Source: Manis javanica (lineage: Eukaryota; Chordata; Mammalia; Pholidota; Manidae). From it: a stretch of DNA of 64,000 bases. Under the pieces are notes generated by a model. That model ran no database searches. It worked only from the letters and a program-made list of their open reading frames with translations, and was not told where the DNA came from. This document shows positions 49,641 to 62,044 of this stretch, in pieces; the stretch's first letter is position 1, and every line of letters begins with the position of its first letter. The stretch lies in contig NC_133169.1 of NCBI RefSeq assembly GCF_040802235.1, forward strand, positions 39,749,034 to 39,813,033, read 5' to 3'. A program made the translations under genes and the position numbers.

Positions 49641-49671
49641 AATACTGAGTCATCGCATGAGGCAGTGAATT

Positions 49672-50225
49672 CCACTTGTGGCTGTATGCCCAGAAATATT
49701 GGAAAAAGGAATATGAATAGACATTTTTTTGTACTCCGATGCTAATATCAGCATTATTCACAATAACCAAAAGGTGGATCTACTCAAATGTCTGTCAATT
49801 TATGAATGAATAATAATTATAGTATATAAATATCAGATATTATTAAGAATCAAAAAGGAAAGGGATCTTGATGCATTCTCCAATATGGAGGAAATTGGAG
49901 ACTTTATGATAAGAGAAACAAGCTATTGATGACAGGAATGTAATGTATGATCCACTTACAGGAGGTACCAACAGTATTCAAATTCATAGAGAAAGCATAA
50001 TGGTAGGTGTCTGATGCTGGGTATATAGGCATAAATATATGTTTTTTTTTAAACATGTATTCAGATTCAATTGAGGAAGATAAAATAGCTTTAGAGGTGG
50101 GTGGTAGTTTCAGTTGCCCAACAATGTAAATTAATGGCACTTACCTATATATTTAAATAGGGTTAAAATGGTAAATTTTCTTGGGTGTATTTTAACAAAT
50201 TGAAAACAATATTTAAAATATCACA
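49672..50225 (+). mobile_element. Old plus-strand L1 3' fragment, right half
   Basis: Resumes with GAATTCCACTTGTGGCTGTATGCCC and CAGCATTATTCACAATAACC, and ends with GTTAAAATGGTAAATTTTC-type tail sequence and an A-rich end near 50220. Non-coding. Confidence 0.75.
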
Positions 50226-51889
50226 CAATCAGATCCATAGGTTAATGAAAAGCCGTTGAGCATGCAGTTATAATATACCCTTGCAAACATTTTTGGAAGC
50301 ATTTTTGAAGAGTCAGTGAAAATTTAAATATTCATACACTTGGTACAGTAGTATTTCAAGAGACTTTCTTAAGCATCTGTGCACACATTCAGGAAGACAA
50401 AGCAATAAAATTATGCTAATCTTAATGTCATATGATCATGGAGATGGACTTCAAAACAAAATATTGAATCACCATAACACTTAAAAATATGCTGTTAGAT
50501 AAAAAGAGGAAACCAAGTGAAATATATTTGTATGTAAAAATTTAGCCTGTAGATCATGCATGGTGAGTGTCAGGGGATGCACTTTCACATGTGTGCATAT
50601 TCCCAGGCTGTGTGTTAGAGGAGTTCCTGGCACACCTGTGCCTACACGCTCTCTGAGGGGACGAGTGATGAGCCCACTTTCATTTTAATTTACAGTTTTT
50701 TTATATTGCTTGATATTTTATACACATAACATATGATAGTGTTAAAATACAAAAGAAAATAGAAGGAAAGGAAAATAAAACAGTATTCATGACTTAAGAT
50801 GTGCTCCTGAGTTGAATTTTCAGTTCAAATGTATTTTCCACTGAAACCTTGATGCTTTAACACATCAGTGAACAGAAAGGTACCACGTGGAAGTAGTCAG
50901 GGCGGTGCTGTGTTAGGCTCATGACAGAAAAGTGCTAGGACAAGAAGTTACCTTTCTGAGTGGTCCTAAGGCTGGGGATGTAAGGTTGTTCTCTGATCCC
51001 TGAGGGAACGTTTTCTCTCTTGACCATTTCTTCTAGTTAATTCCCACCCCAATTATATAACCATGACCTCATTTGAAATCAAAAGTTAACTTTGAACCAA
51101 TGCAAGTGGCTGAATGGGAAGCATAGAACTCAGCAATCACACAGGAATTGTGGAGATAATTAAGCACCTTGGTCTTGGAAAAAGCAGCTATTCTTGAATG
51201 AAACTGGCTTTCAAAAAAGATAGTGAAGTCAGTCCTTTGCTTTCACTCTTATGAGAACTCAGAATTGAGGGATGGAACCTAAAAATGGGCCCCATATCAG
51301 GGCATCCACTGGGATCTTCTTAGTTTATACTTAATTGCCACACTCAACGAATAGGAAGGAAAAAGTTCAGATGATGCTGAGGGATAGATTTACTCAAGCA
51401 GTCCTCGTCTGCTGTCATCAGGAAGAAGGAATTTTGAATTTGTCATCTGTATCTCCCGTAGTTATTGGTGAGAATATTTCGCATCTATTCTGTTTCAAGA
51501 ACAAGAGTATCAGAGAATGTTCTGCTGATTCTAGATGCCACTGTGTACCCAGAAGAGCCATGTTTTGTTAAATGAAAACTAGAGTCAGAGGGACAAAAAC
51601 TAGAGTCAGGGTGACAAAAACTTATACATAGATATTATATATTTTACATTTATATGTGTTTATATATAATATTTTATATATATTTATGTTTTTATGCATA
51701 CAGATATATATATATATATATACACACACAATGAGGATATAGACTAGATCTGTTATTATGTGATTAAAGAAAAGCTAATTTTATTCTAAGGAAAGATCAC
51801 TTTTGTGGTGGTATTTAATATGGAATCACTAGAGTATTATACAAGGAACTGCTGTACTCTGGATAGACAGGATGGGACTACATGGACAA
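50226..51889. other. Unrecognised sequence with TA/CA microsatellite
   Basis: No gene found. A tandem pair of AACTAGAGTCAG(A/G)G(G/T)GACAAA sits at 51577-51620. 51700-51731 holds (TA)n followed by (CA)n. Confidence 0.45.
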
Positions 51890-52515
51890 TTACTATATGG
51901 ATTTTTTATTGTAGTATAACTGATGTACGATAAAATATTTGTTTCAATTATACAGCAAAGTGATTCAACACTATGAATTATGCTTATTAAATCCTCTGTC
52001 CAGCTAGTGTAGTTACCATCTGTCAATATACAAGGTGTAACAGAACTTCTGACTACATTTTCTATGCTGTACTTTCATCCCTGTAATTATTGTATATTAT
52101 GATGGAGATTGTGTGCCTCTTTATCTCCTCCTGTTTCATCCACCCATTCTATCCCCACCCCATGATAACCACCAGTCCCTTCTCAGAATATGAGTCTGTT
52201 TTTTTTGTTTTTATCACTAGTGTGTCTATTTAACATTAATGAAAAGATTTAGTGTCCCATTGTCTTGCTCTCCTCTATTTTGCTTCATGTCATCTCTGTG
52301 TCATCTTTAATCTCATTTTGTCACACTTAAGAATGCTTTACCTATTTATTTTATTAATATTCTGTTACTTCAGCCATAAAAAAAGAAAGAAATCTTGCCA
52401 TTTCAAACAACATGAATAGACCTGGATAGTATTATGCTAAGTGAAATATGCCAGGCGGAGAAAGAAAACTACCATGTGAGTCCACTTACATGTGGAATCT
52501 ATAAACAAAACAAGA
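51890..52515 (-). mobile_element. Short L1 insertion with 5' inversion
   Basis: 51890-52215 is a minus-strand L1 3' end (TTTTTTATTGTAGTATAACTG to CCAGTCCCTTCTCAGAATATGAGTC). 52362-52515 is plus-strand L1 from just upstream of that point (CAGCCATAAAAAAAG to GTGGAATCTATAAACAAAAC). The two pieces are nearly adjacent in L1 and face opposite ways, the twin-priming pattern. About 145 bp between them is unplaced. Confidence 0.65.
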
Positions 52516-52920
52516 GCAGGAGCAGTGTTTGACGGATAGTCTCCAGAAGCAGTCAGCATGTAAAGTAATTATTTTGTTGCCATTTTCACCTGCATCTGTG
52601 AAATCTGCTTACCACTGACTAGACAGATTTGTGCTAAGGCTTTAAATCTATCAGACCCCAAAAACAAGAAAGATGACAAACCTTGTTTTTGTTCTGGAAG
52701 ATCCAGCAGGAGGCATTTAACTGCATTTTCTGCATCTTCAATTCCGCCCTCAACAGAAATCATATTTCATTTGCCTCTCTATAAATATCATAATGGGGGA
52801 AGCTGTGTGATGTATTTCTGTGGTTTTATTCTGATGATCTACCCCTTGATCTTAATCAAGACAGTTAAGGGTTAAGGAAAGAGGAATATGACAATATCCA
52901 AACGGACTTTATATCAGCGT

Positions 52921-52935
52921 TTTATTTCTTTGTAG
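52921..52935 (+). promoter_or_regulatory. Splice acceptor ahead of olfactory receptor exon
   Basis: Pyrimidine-rich TTTATTTCTTTGTAG directly before the OR frame. Mammalian OR genes usually have noncoding 5' exons spliced to the coding exon just upstream of the start. Confidence 0.5.
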
Positions 52936-52947
52936 ATAAGAGTCAGC

Positions 52948-53895
52948 GTGGCTGAGATATCAGGCGCCGGGAACAACGTAACAGAATTCTTACTCGTGGG
53001 ATTCCCTGATGCCCAGGGGCTCCAGAGCCTGTGTGCCGCACTCTTCTTCCTCGTTTACCTGGCAGCCCTGACGGGGAACCTCCTCATTATCACCCTCACC
53101 ACCATGGACCAGCGTCTCCGATCCCCCATGTACTTCTTCCTGAAGAATCTGTCCTTGATTGACATCTGCTATATGTCTGTCACTGTGCCCAAATCCCTCC
53201 TGAACTCTCTGGCCGGCAGCCACTCCATCACCTTCGTGGGATGTGCTGCACAGGTTTTCCTCCTAATTTGTTTTGCTGGCACGGAGTTTGCCCTCCTCCT
53301 GGTGATGTCCTATGATCGCCATGCTGCCATCTGCCGCCCTCTGCACTACGAGACCGTCATGAGCAGAGGCACCTGTGTGCGGATGGTGACAGCATCCTGG
53401 GTCAGTGGGTGCGGCTACGGATCCCTTCACGCTGCAGGAACCTTCTCTGCCCGCTTCTGTGGGCCTAACATTGTGCACCAGTTCTTCTGTGATATTCCCT
53501 CACTACTCACACTTGCTTGTTCTGGAGAGCAAATTCTAGAACATGTGTTCCTGATTTTTAGCTGTTGTTTTGTTTTTCTGTGTTTCATTTTGTTGGTTGT
53601 CTCCTATGTTTATATTTTCTCCACTGTCCTTAGGATTCCTTCTGCACAAGGCAGGTTTAAAACCTTCTCCACCTGCATGCCCCATCTCACTGTGGTGACT
53701 TTGTTTCTCTCTTCTGGATTTATTGCATATTTAGGCTCAACCTCAAAAGCCTCAACATCACTGAACCTCTTTTTGTCTGTGTTATACTCTCTGTTACCTC
53801 CCAGCCTGAATCCTGTCATTTATAGTTTTAGAAACAAGGACATGAAGGTGGCCCTTAGCAAAATTTTGGGTGAAAAAATGACACCAAAGTTATAA
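52948..53895 (+). CDS. Olfactory receptor, family-14-like, open but with GTG at the start position
   Basis: A seven-TM odorant GPCR frame of 315 codons ending at 53895, expected at the cilia membrane of olfactory neurons coupling to G-olf. Landmarks: Asn-Val-Thr sequon at residues 10-12, GN at 43-44 (TM1), PMYFFLKNLS from 60, Cys99 and Cys181 for the conserved disulfide, MSYDRHAAIC at 120-129 (Tyr of DRY is His), SYVYIF in TM5, KTFSTCMPHL before TM6, and LNPVIYSFRN in TM7. No stop or frameshift. The codon at 52948 is GTG, not ATG; the frame upstream is closed by TAG at 52933-52935, and the first in-frame ATG (about 53104) is past TM1. TTTATTTCTTTGTAG at 52921-52935 is a good splice acceptor, with the frame open right after it, so an upstream exon could supply the start. 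Otherwise it is a start-loss pseudogene. Confidence 0.88.
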   Translation: MAEISGAGNNVTEFLLVGFPDAQGLQSLCAALFFLVYLAALTGNLLIITLTTMDQRLRSPMYFFLKNLSLIDICYMSVTVPKSLLNSLAGSHSITFVGCAAQVFLLICFAGTEFALLLVMSYDRHAAICRPLHYETVMSRGTCVRMVTASWVSGCGYGSLHAAGTFSARFCGPNIVHQFFCDIPSLLTLACSGEQILEHVFLIFSCCFVFLCFILLVVSYVYIFSTVLRIPSAQGRFKTFSTCMPHLTVVTLFLSSGFIAYLGSTSKASTSLNLFLSVLYSLLPPSLNPVIYSFRNKDMKVALSKILGEKMTPKL

Positions 53896-56094
53896 ATATG
53901 TAAAATATCCATAAGTCTCTTACCTACTAATGCGTATCAAATTATTTGATTTATGCAAATTCTTTTAACATTATTAGATATCTCTTATATCACTGCTGTT
54001 CTCCTATATCGTTGGTGACCCGGCTGCAAAAAGGGACCTCACCCAACCTCTCCTGTCCAGATATGCCCTCTTCCCACCTGTAATCACCTACTGATATGGA
54101 GATGCCCTCAGGCCAGGTGAGAGAATCTAGAAATATTGCAATTTTACCTACATATATATACTGAAATACTATTCAGCAATAGAAATAATAAACTGTTGGT
54201 ACATGCAACAAGGTAGACAAATTTCAAAGGCATAGTGATGAGTGAAGGAGCCAGTCTGAAAAGGTTACAAGTGATTTGTATCTATATGACATGGTTCAAT
54301 GGCAAATTTATACAGGTAAAGACAGAGCAGTAGATAACAAGGGTGTGATTTGAGGGAGAGGATCTGGCTACACAGGGTCACCAAGAAATAGCATTTGTGA
54401 TGATGGAACTGTTCTGCATCCCCATTGAGTATGCATATGTTACAATTCACAGAACTCTCTGCAAAAATAAATTCATACACTGAGCGGCAGCTAAAAATAC
54501 AAATGATGCCAAGGAGATTGTAGGTGTGCCAACGTCTTCCACATCCTCGCATCCTGTTGACCAGTTCCTCTGTGCCAGCTGTCATTTCAAGGTTAGCCAA
54601 GCACAGAGAACCTTCACAGAGCCTCTTGGCTGCATCTTGTACCCTTTGTTTTCTGTTCTATGATTTGTGGAACATTGAATTATGGCGTGTCGGTAGGGAA
54701 GAGTTTTTACCTACTGTGAGGGAGCTAATCTTGGAGAACTAATGGGAAATAAGAGCAGCTGAAATCTCTCCTCTTCATATCTTCAACAGATACATCTAAG
54801 GCTCATCTGTTAGTGCTCCTGGGAGGGTCCTCCATCACATTATACCCCACTTGCCAACAGCACTAACCTGAGCAATAACATGCCTGGATTGACGTTCTTC
54901 CTACATTGTGTCACTCACCTCAGTGGCCACTCATGTTCCTAGAAATAACTTTTCCAAATACATTAACTGTGAAAAGATTTTTTTATTAGGTTTCAGTTTG
55001 GGAATGACAAGTTAAGGAAATAAGTTCATAAAATTTCTTAGAAAATACAATTTTGTCACTATGCAATGTTATTTTGTCAACATACACCCATTTTATAGAG
55101 ACTTCCCTATTGCTTGAAACAGATTGTTTTAACTTAAGTACATAAATATTAAATGTTAAACTCCCCTCACATATTCACTTAAATCCTAGTTACTTTAGGG
55201 ATATTTAATTTCAATCAAAATCCCTCTTTGAGTGCATATGAACGTTTAAAAAACTCTTAAAACCTAATGAAAACTGATTAACTCTAACATCTCACTACTT
55301 CATAATACATCTGCTGTGGGAGGAAAGGCTTTTTCTCTATTTCCACATCTTCATGGAGAACACTACTATTAGAACCTGTAAGTATTTTACTGCTAAAAAT
55401 AGCTAGAAAGCTAAAAACTGCTGCTTGATGTTTTAAATTACTATTTTCTTGACGGTAAATTTGAAAGATTTTCACATATTTGTTTGCCACTTGGGAATAT
55501 ATTATTGAATTCCATGTTCATCACTTTATACAAACATACCATCACAGGACAGGGGGAAAAATCTATAACCTAATGAGTTTGTAAATGTTTAAGTCACAAG
55601 GAAATGTGGCAAGTACCGTGGAGATCGCTCTACATTTTTTTCCCTAAGGGTGAAGGCAGAGCCTATCCAAAGGGCATTTGGTAAAAATATGCCACATCAC
55701 AACTATCTGAATCCTGATTATGAATAAAAACTCCAATGTTAGACAAAAGGAGGTAAAATTGTGTGAATACAAAGTAATGTCTAAGGATTGTTTGTGACAT
55801 TCTCTGTCTCTGGGAAATCAGTGGTGGCATTTGCCTCACCATGGAAGCTAGTAAAATAATACCTGTTATTTTGAATGATGTCTTGAGAGTTATCTGGACA
55901 CCCAAATAGTAAGCTGCACCTTGAATATGATTCTGTCATTGGCTGAAGAGAAGGTATTCTGCTCAGTCTCTTCCCTATCACCCTTTCAAAATTAAAATTC
56001 AATATCATTCGTCATCATCGAAAAACAAATAGAAATTTGAACACCATATCAATTTATACAAGATTATTCATAATTATACTATTATTTGTGTTAA
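53896..56094. other. Intergenic; old L1 piece then unrecognised sequence
   Basis: 54150-54480 is a diverged plus-strand L1 3' fragment (ACTATTCAGCAATAGAAATAA; GATGGAACTGTTCTGCATC). The rest, 54500-56094, is AT-rich with short frames only and nothing I can name. Confidence 0.5.
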
Positions 56095-56737
56095 GGGAAT
56101 GTTGTGTATATTCCTTGGTTTTTGTCCCCACTGCAACAAAGAATTGAAGGGCAGAGACACAGTCGTGAAGCACAGTAACAGTTTTATTTAAAGTTACTTA
56201 AAGAGAGAGAAAGTGTGGTCAACCTCAGAGAGAGGAGTGTGCCTAAGGGTTTAGGGTCTGCGGTTTTATAGGCGGTTGAGGATTTTTAGGAAAGTGACAA
56301 AGGGCCAAATGGTCCCAGAATGTTCATCTTTGATAAGACATTAAGTTTCTTCTTTTAACTTAACACAAGAAATTTGCTGCTTTAATTCCTTTCTAGGACA
56401 TCGGTTTCTGTCTGAAAGCATATCAATCAAGACTAACCTGCTTCTTAGGTGGTCTGTGCCACCTTCCGTTTGATTGAAATGTTACCTTAGCTTTAAGACA
56501 GAATTCTTCCTGAGTAAGCTGGGCCTTAGTGCAGGTGCTAATTGATGCAACAAAAATATAGGCTATGCTGAGATACTTTTCCTTATCTGGGGAGTATTCA
56601 ACATTCCAAGTCAAGTTGCTCCTGGTCTTCTGAGCTTTCTATTTTTAACTGCTTAACCCTTTGAGTTCTTTTTAGTGGGATTACTGGCCTTATTCTATTA
56701 CCACCCTGCTCAAATCTATTTTCCTGCCTAAAATTTA
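56095..56737 (-). mobile_element. ERV LTR-like fragment 1
   Basis: Resembles 63470-64000 on the same strand: shared words include TTTTATTTAAAG, GCCAAATGGTC, and CATCTTTGATAAGACATTAAG versus TATCTTTGATGAGACACTAAG. On the minus strand a TATA element (complement of 56264-56270) is followed about 80 bp downstream by AATAAA (complement of 56183-56188), a compact LTR promoter/poly(A) layout. It is interrupted at its high-coordinate end by L1 copy F. Family not identified. Confidence 0.6.
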
Positions 56738-57062
56738 CTTTTGGTATCATTAATCTACAATTACATGAGGAACATTATGTTTACTAGACGGCCCCCTTCA
56801 CCAACTCTCCCAACAAACCCCATTACAATCACTGTCCATCAGTGTAGTAAGATGCTGTAGAGTCACTACTTGTCTGTCTGTGCTGCACAGCCCTCCCCGT
56901 GCTTCCCCCACATTATACATGCTAATTGTAATTCCCCTTTTCTCCCCTTATCCCTCCCTTTCCACCCATCCTCCCCAGTCCCTTTCCCTTTGGTAATTGT
57001 TAGTCCATCCTTTGGTTCTGTGATTCTTCTGCTGTTTTGTTCCTTCAAATTTTTCTTTGTTC

Positions 57063-60000
57063 TTATACCCCACATATGAGTGAAATCATTTGGTACTTAT
57101 CTTTCTCCACCTGGCTAATTTCACTGAGCATAATACTCTCTAGTTCCATCTATGTTGTTGCTAATGGTAGGATCTGTTTTCTTCTTATGGTAAAATAATA
57201 TACCATTGTGTATATGTACCACATCTTCTTTATCTACTCATCTACTGATGCACACTTAGGTTGCTTCCATTTCTTGGCTATTGTAAATAGTGCTGCGATA
57301 AACATAGGGATGCATTTTTCTTTTTCAAACTGGGCTGCGGTAGTCTTAGGGTAAATTCCTAGAAGTGGAATTCCTGGGTCAAATAGTATTTCTATTTTGA
57401 GTTTTTTGAGGAACCTCCATATTGCTTTCCACAGTGGTTGAAATAATTTACATTCACACCAGCAGTGTAGGAGGGTTCCCCTTTCTACACAACCTTACAA
57501 ACATTTGTTGTTGTTTGTCTTTTGGATGGTGGCCATCCTTACTGGTGTGAGGTGATATCTCATTGTGGTTTTAATTTGCATTTCTCTGATGACTAGCAAA
57601 GTGGAGCATCTTTTCCTGTGTCTGTTAGCCATCTGAATTTCTTCTTTGGAGAACTGTCTGTTCAGCTACTCTGCCCATTTTTTAATTGGATTATTTGTTT
57701 TTTGTTTGTTGAGGTGTATGAGCTCTTTGTATATTTTGGATGTCAACCCTTTATCGGATCTGTCATTTATGAATATATTCTCCCATACTGTAGGATACCC
57801 TTTTGTTCTATTGATGGTGTCCTTTGCTGAACAGAAGCTTTTCAGCTTGATATAGACCCACTTGTTCATTTTTGCTTTTGTTTCCCTTGCCTGGGGAAAT
57901 ATGTTCATGAAGAAGTCACTCGTGTTTATGTCCAAGAAATTTTTGCTGTATTTTTTTCTAAGAGTTTTATGGTTTCATGAATTACATTCAGGTTTTTGAT
58001 CCATTTTGAATTTGATTTTGTGTGTGGGGTTAGACAATGATCCATTTTCATTCTCTTACATGTAGCTGTCCAGTTTTGCCAACACCAACTGTTGAAGAGG
58101 CTGTCATTTCCCCATTGTATGTTCATGGCTCCTTTATCATATACTAGTTGACCATGTATGTTTGGGTTTATGTTTGGAGTCTCTATTCTATTCCACTGGT
58201 CTGTGGGTCTATTTTTGTGCAATTACCAAATTGTCTTCATTACTGTGGCTTTGTAGTAGAGCTTGAAGTTGGGGAGCGAGATTCCCCCCCCCTTTCTACC
58301 TCCTTCTCAGGATTTTTTTGGCTATTTTGGGTCTTTGGTGGTTCCATACGAATTTTTTAACAATTTGTTCCTGTTCATTGAAGAATGTTGTTGGCAGTTT
58401 GATAGAGACTGCATAGAATCTGTATATTGCTTTGGGCAGGGTGGCCATTTTGACAATATTAATTCTTCCTAGCCAAGAGCATGGGATGAGTTACCATTTG
58501 TTAGTGTCCTCTTTATTTTCTCTTAAGAGTCTCTTTTAGTTTTCAGGGTATAGTTTTTTCACTTCATTCATTAGGTTTATACCTAGGTATTTTATTCCTT
58601 TTGATGCTATTGTGAATGGAACTGCTTTCCTGATTTCTCTTTCTATTAGTTCATTGTTAGTGTATAGGAAAGCCACAGATGTCTGTGTATTAATTTTATA
58701 TCCTGTAACTTTGCTGAATTCTGATATTAGTTCTAGTAATTTTGGAGTGGAGACTTTAGGGTTTCTTATGTACAATATCATGTCATCTGCAAATAGTGAG
58801 TTTGACTTCTTTACCAATCTGGATTTCTTGTATTTCTTTGTTTTGTCTAATTGCCATGGCTAAGACCTCCAGTACTATGTTGCATAACAGTGGAGAGAGT
58901 GGGCATCCCTGTCTTGTTCCTGATCTTAGAGGAAAAGCTTTCAGCTCCTCACTGTTCAGTATGATGTTGGCTGTGGGTTTTTCATATATGGCCTTTATTA
59001 TGTTAAGGTACTTGCCCTCTGTAGTCATTTTGTTGAGAGTTTTTATCATAAATGGATGTTGAATTTCGTCAAATGCTTTTTCAACATCTATGGAGATGAT
59101 CATGTGATTTTTGTCCTTCTTTTTGTTGATGAGGTGGATGATGCTGATGGATTTTCAAATGTTATACCATCCTTGCATCCCTGAGATGATTCCCACTTGG
59201 TCATGGTGCATGATGCTCTTGAAGTATTTTTGAATTTGCTTTGCTAATATTTTTTTGAGTATTTTTGCATCTATGTTCATCAGGGATATTGTTCGGTAAT
59301 TTTATTTATTGATAGGGTCTTTGCCTGGTTTTGGTATTAGGGTGATGCTGGCTTCAAAGAATGAGTTTGGGAGTATTACCTCCTCTTCTATTTTTTGGAA
59401 AACTTTAAGGAGAATGGGTATTATATCTTCTCTGTACGTCTGATAAAATTCTGAGGTTAATTCATCAGGCCCGGAGGTTTTGCTCTTGTGTAGTTTTTTG
59501 ATTACTGCTTCCATTTCTTTGCTGGTAATTGGTCTGCTTAGATTTTCTGTTTCTTTCTGGGTCAGACTTTGAAGGTTGTATTTTTCTAGGAAGTTGTCCA
59601 TTTCTTCTAGGTATTCCAGCTGGTAAGCATATAGATTTTCATAGTATTCCCTAATAATTCTTTGTATTTCTGTGGGGTCCGTCGTGATTTTTCCTTTCTC
59701 GTTTCTGATTCTGTTGATGTGTATTGACTCTCTTTTTTTCTTAATAAGTTTGGCTGTAGGCTTATCTATTTTGTTTATTTACTCAAAGAACCAGCTCTTG
59801 GTTTCATTAACTTTTTTCTATCGTTTTATTCTTCTCAATTTTATTCATTTCTTCTCTGATCTTTATTATATCCCTCCTTCTGCTGACTTTAAGCCTCGAT
59901 TGTTCTTCTTTTTCCAATTTCGATAATTGTGACTTTAGACTATTTATTTGGGATTGTTCTTCCTTTTTTAAATATGCCTGGATTGCTATATACTCTCCTC

Positions 60001-60879
60001 TTAAAAATGCTTTCGCTCCGTCCCAAAAAAGTTGGGTCTTTGTGTTGTTGTTGTCATTTTTTACCATATATTCCTTGATCTCTATTTTGATTTGGTCATT
60101 GATCCATTGATTATTTAGAAGCATGTTGTTAAGGCTCCATGTGTTTGTGAGCTTTTTGCTTTTTTTGTACAATTTATTTCTAGTTTTATACCTTTGTGGT
60201 CTGAGATGTTGGTTGGTAGAATTTCAGTCTTCTTGAATTTGCTGTGGCTCCTTTTGTGGCCTAGTATGTTGTCTATTCCAGAGAATTTTCTATGTGAACT
60301 TGAGAAGAATGTGTATCCTGTTGCTTTTGTGTGTAGAGTTCTATAGGTGTCTTTGAGGTACTTCTGTTCTACTGTGTTGTTCACTGCCTCTGTGTCCTTA
60401 CTTATTTTCTGTCTGGTGGATCTGTCTTTTGGTGTGATTGGCATGTTGAATTCTCCCAAAATGAATGCATTGCATTCTGTTTCCTCCTTTAATTCTGTTA
60501 CTATTTGTTTCACATATGTTGGTGCCCCTGTATTGCATGTATATATGTTTATAATGGTTATATCTTCTTGTTGGACTGAGCCCTTTATCATTATGTAATG
60601 TCCTTCTTTATCTCTTGTTACTTTCTTTGTTTTGAAGTCTATTTTTTCTAATACTAGTACTGTAACACCTGCTTTTTTCTCCCTGTTGTTTCATGAAATA
60701 TCGTTTTTCCATCCCTTGACTTTTAGTCTGTGCATGTGTTTGGATTTGAGGTGAGTCTCTTGTAAGCAGCATGTAGATGGGTCTTGCTTTTTATCCGTTC
60801 TATTAGTCTGTGTCTTTTGATTGGTGCATTCCGTCCATTTACATTTAGGGTGATTATTGAAAGATGTACTTACTGCCAT
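57063..60879 (-). pseudogene. L1 ORF2, copy F, heavily broken
   Basis: The expected start is the complement of 60877-60879 and the expected stop is at 57063-57065. Pieces: endonuclease 60115-60591, linker 59807-60172, pre-RT 59302-59601, RT 58783-59103 ([12 protein letters not shown]) and 58536-58817 (FADDM), thumb 57926-58222 and 57666-57935. The C-terminal Cys-rich region near 57480 is recognisable only at DNA level. Confidence 0.88.
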
Positions 60880-61191
60880 TGCAGGCTTTAGATTTGTGGT
60901 TACCAAAGGTTCAAGGTTATCTTCTTTACTATCTTACTGTCTGACTTAACTTGCTTATTGAGCTATTATAAACACGGTCTGATGATTCTTTTTTTCTCTC
61001 CCTTCTTATTCCTCTTGCTCCATTCTTTATATGCTAGGTGTTTTATTTTGTGCTCTTTTGTGTTTCCTTTGACTGCTTTTGTGCATAGTTGATTTTATTT
61101 TTTGCCTTTAGTTAGTATTTAGTTGTTCTGCTTTCTTTCTGTGATTTTATTTTCTCTGGTGACATCTACTTAGCCTTAGGAGTAGTTCCAT
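60880..61191 (-). other. Enlarged L1 inter-ORF spacer, copy F
   Basis: 312 bp between ORF1 and ORF2, versus about 190-195 bp in copies C and D. The extra ~115 bp (about 61060-61175) is T-rich and absent from the other copies, suggesting an older subfamily structure lost in the younger copies. Confidence 0.6.
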
Positions 61192-62044
61192 CTAAAGCAG
61201 TCCCTCTAAAATACCCTGTAGAGATGGTTTGTGGGAGGCAAATTACCTCAACTTTTGCTTGTCAGGGAATTGTTTAATCCCTCCTTCATATTTAAATGAT
61301 CATTGTACTGGATACAGTATCCTTGGTTCAAGGCCCTTCTGTTTCATTGTATTAAATATATCATGGCATTCTCTTCTGGCCTGTAAGGTTTCTGTTGAGA
61401 AGTCTGATGATAGCCTGATGGGTTTTCCTTTGTAGTTAACCTTTTTTTCTCTCTGGCTTCCTTTAGTACTCTGTCCTTGCCCTTGATCTTTGCCATTTTA
61501 ATTATTATGTGTCTTGGTGTTGTCCTCCTTGGGTCCCTTGTGTTGGGAGTTCTGTGTGCTTCTGTGGTCTGAGTGACTATTTCCTCCCCCAGTTAGGGAA
61601 GTTTTCAGCAATTATTTCTTCAAATACACTTTCTATACCTTTTTCTCTCTATTCTTCTTCTGGTATCCCTATAATGCAGATATTGTTCCTTTTGAAATTG
61701 GTCACATAGCTCTCTTAATATTCTTTCATTCCTGGAGATCCTTTTATCTCCCTCTGCATCAGCTTCTCTACATTCCTGTTCTCTGATTTCTATTCCATTA
61801 ACAGACTATTGTACCTCATCCATTCTGCTTTTAAGTCCTTCCAGAGATTGTTTTATTTCTGTATTATCCCTCCCAACTTTATCCGTTAGCTCTTGCATTT
61901 TTCTCCGTAGCTCCATCAGCATAATTATTACCTTTATTTTGAATTCTTTTTTAGGATTATTGGTTAAATCTATCTCCCAGGTTCCCTCTTAGGGAAGGAT
62001 GTCTTGTTTATTGTTGTCTGTAACAAATTCTTCTGCCTTTTCAT
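61192..62044 (-). pseudogene. L1 ORF1, copy F, decayed
   Basis: The start ATG is the complement of 62042-62044 and the family stop is at 61192-61194. Homology is readable throughout at DNA level (for example CATTCCTGGAGATCC at 61727 and the TGATGGGTTTTCCTTTG region), but no frame longer than about 70 codons survives on the sense strand. Confidence 0.8.

Noticed and set aside
49294..49668. 124-codon frame in the GC-rich block
   Set aside because: Starts inside L1 remnant, Gly/Arg/Ala-rich low-complexity composition, and the opposite strand is open too; expected for GC-rich DNA.
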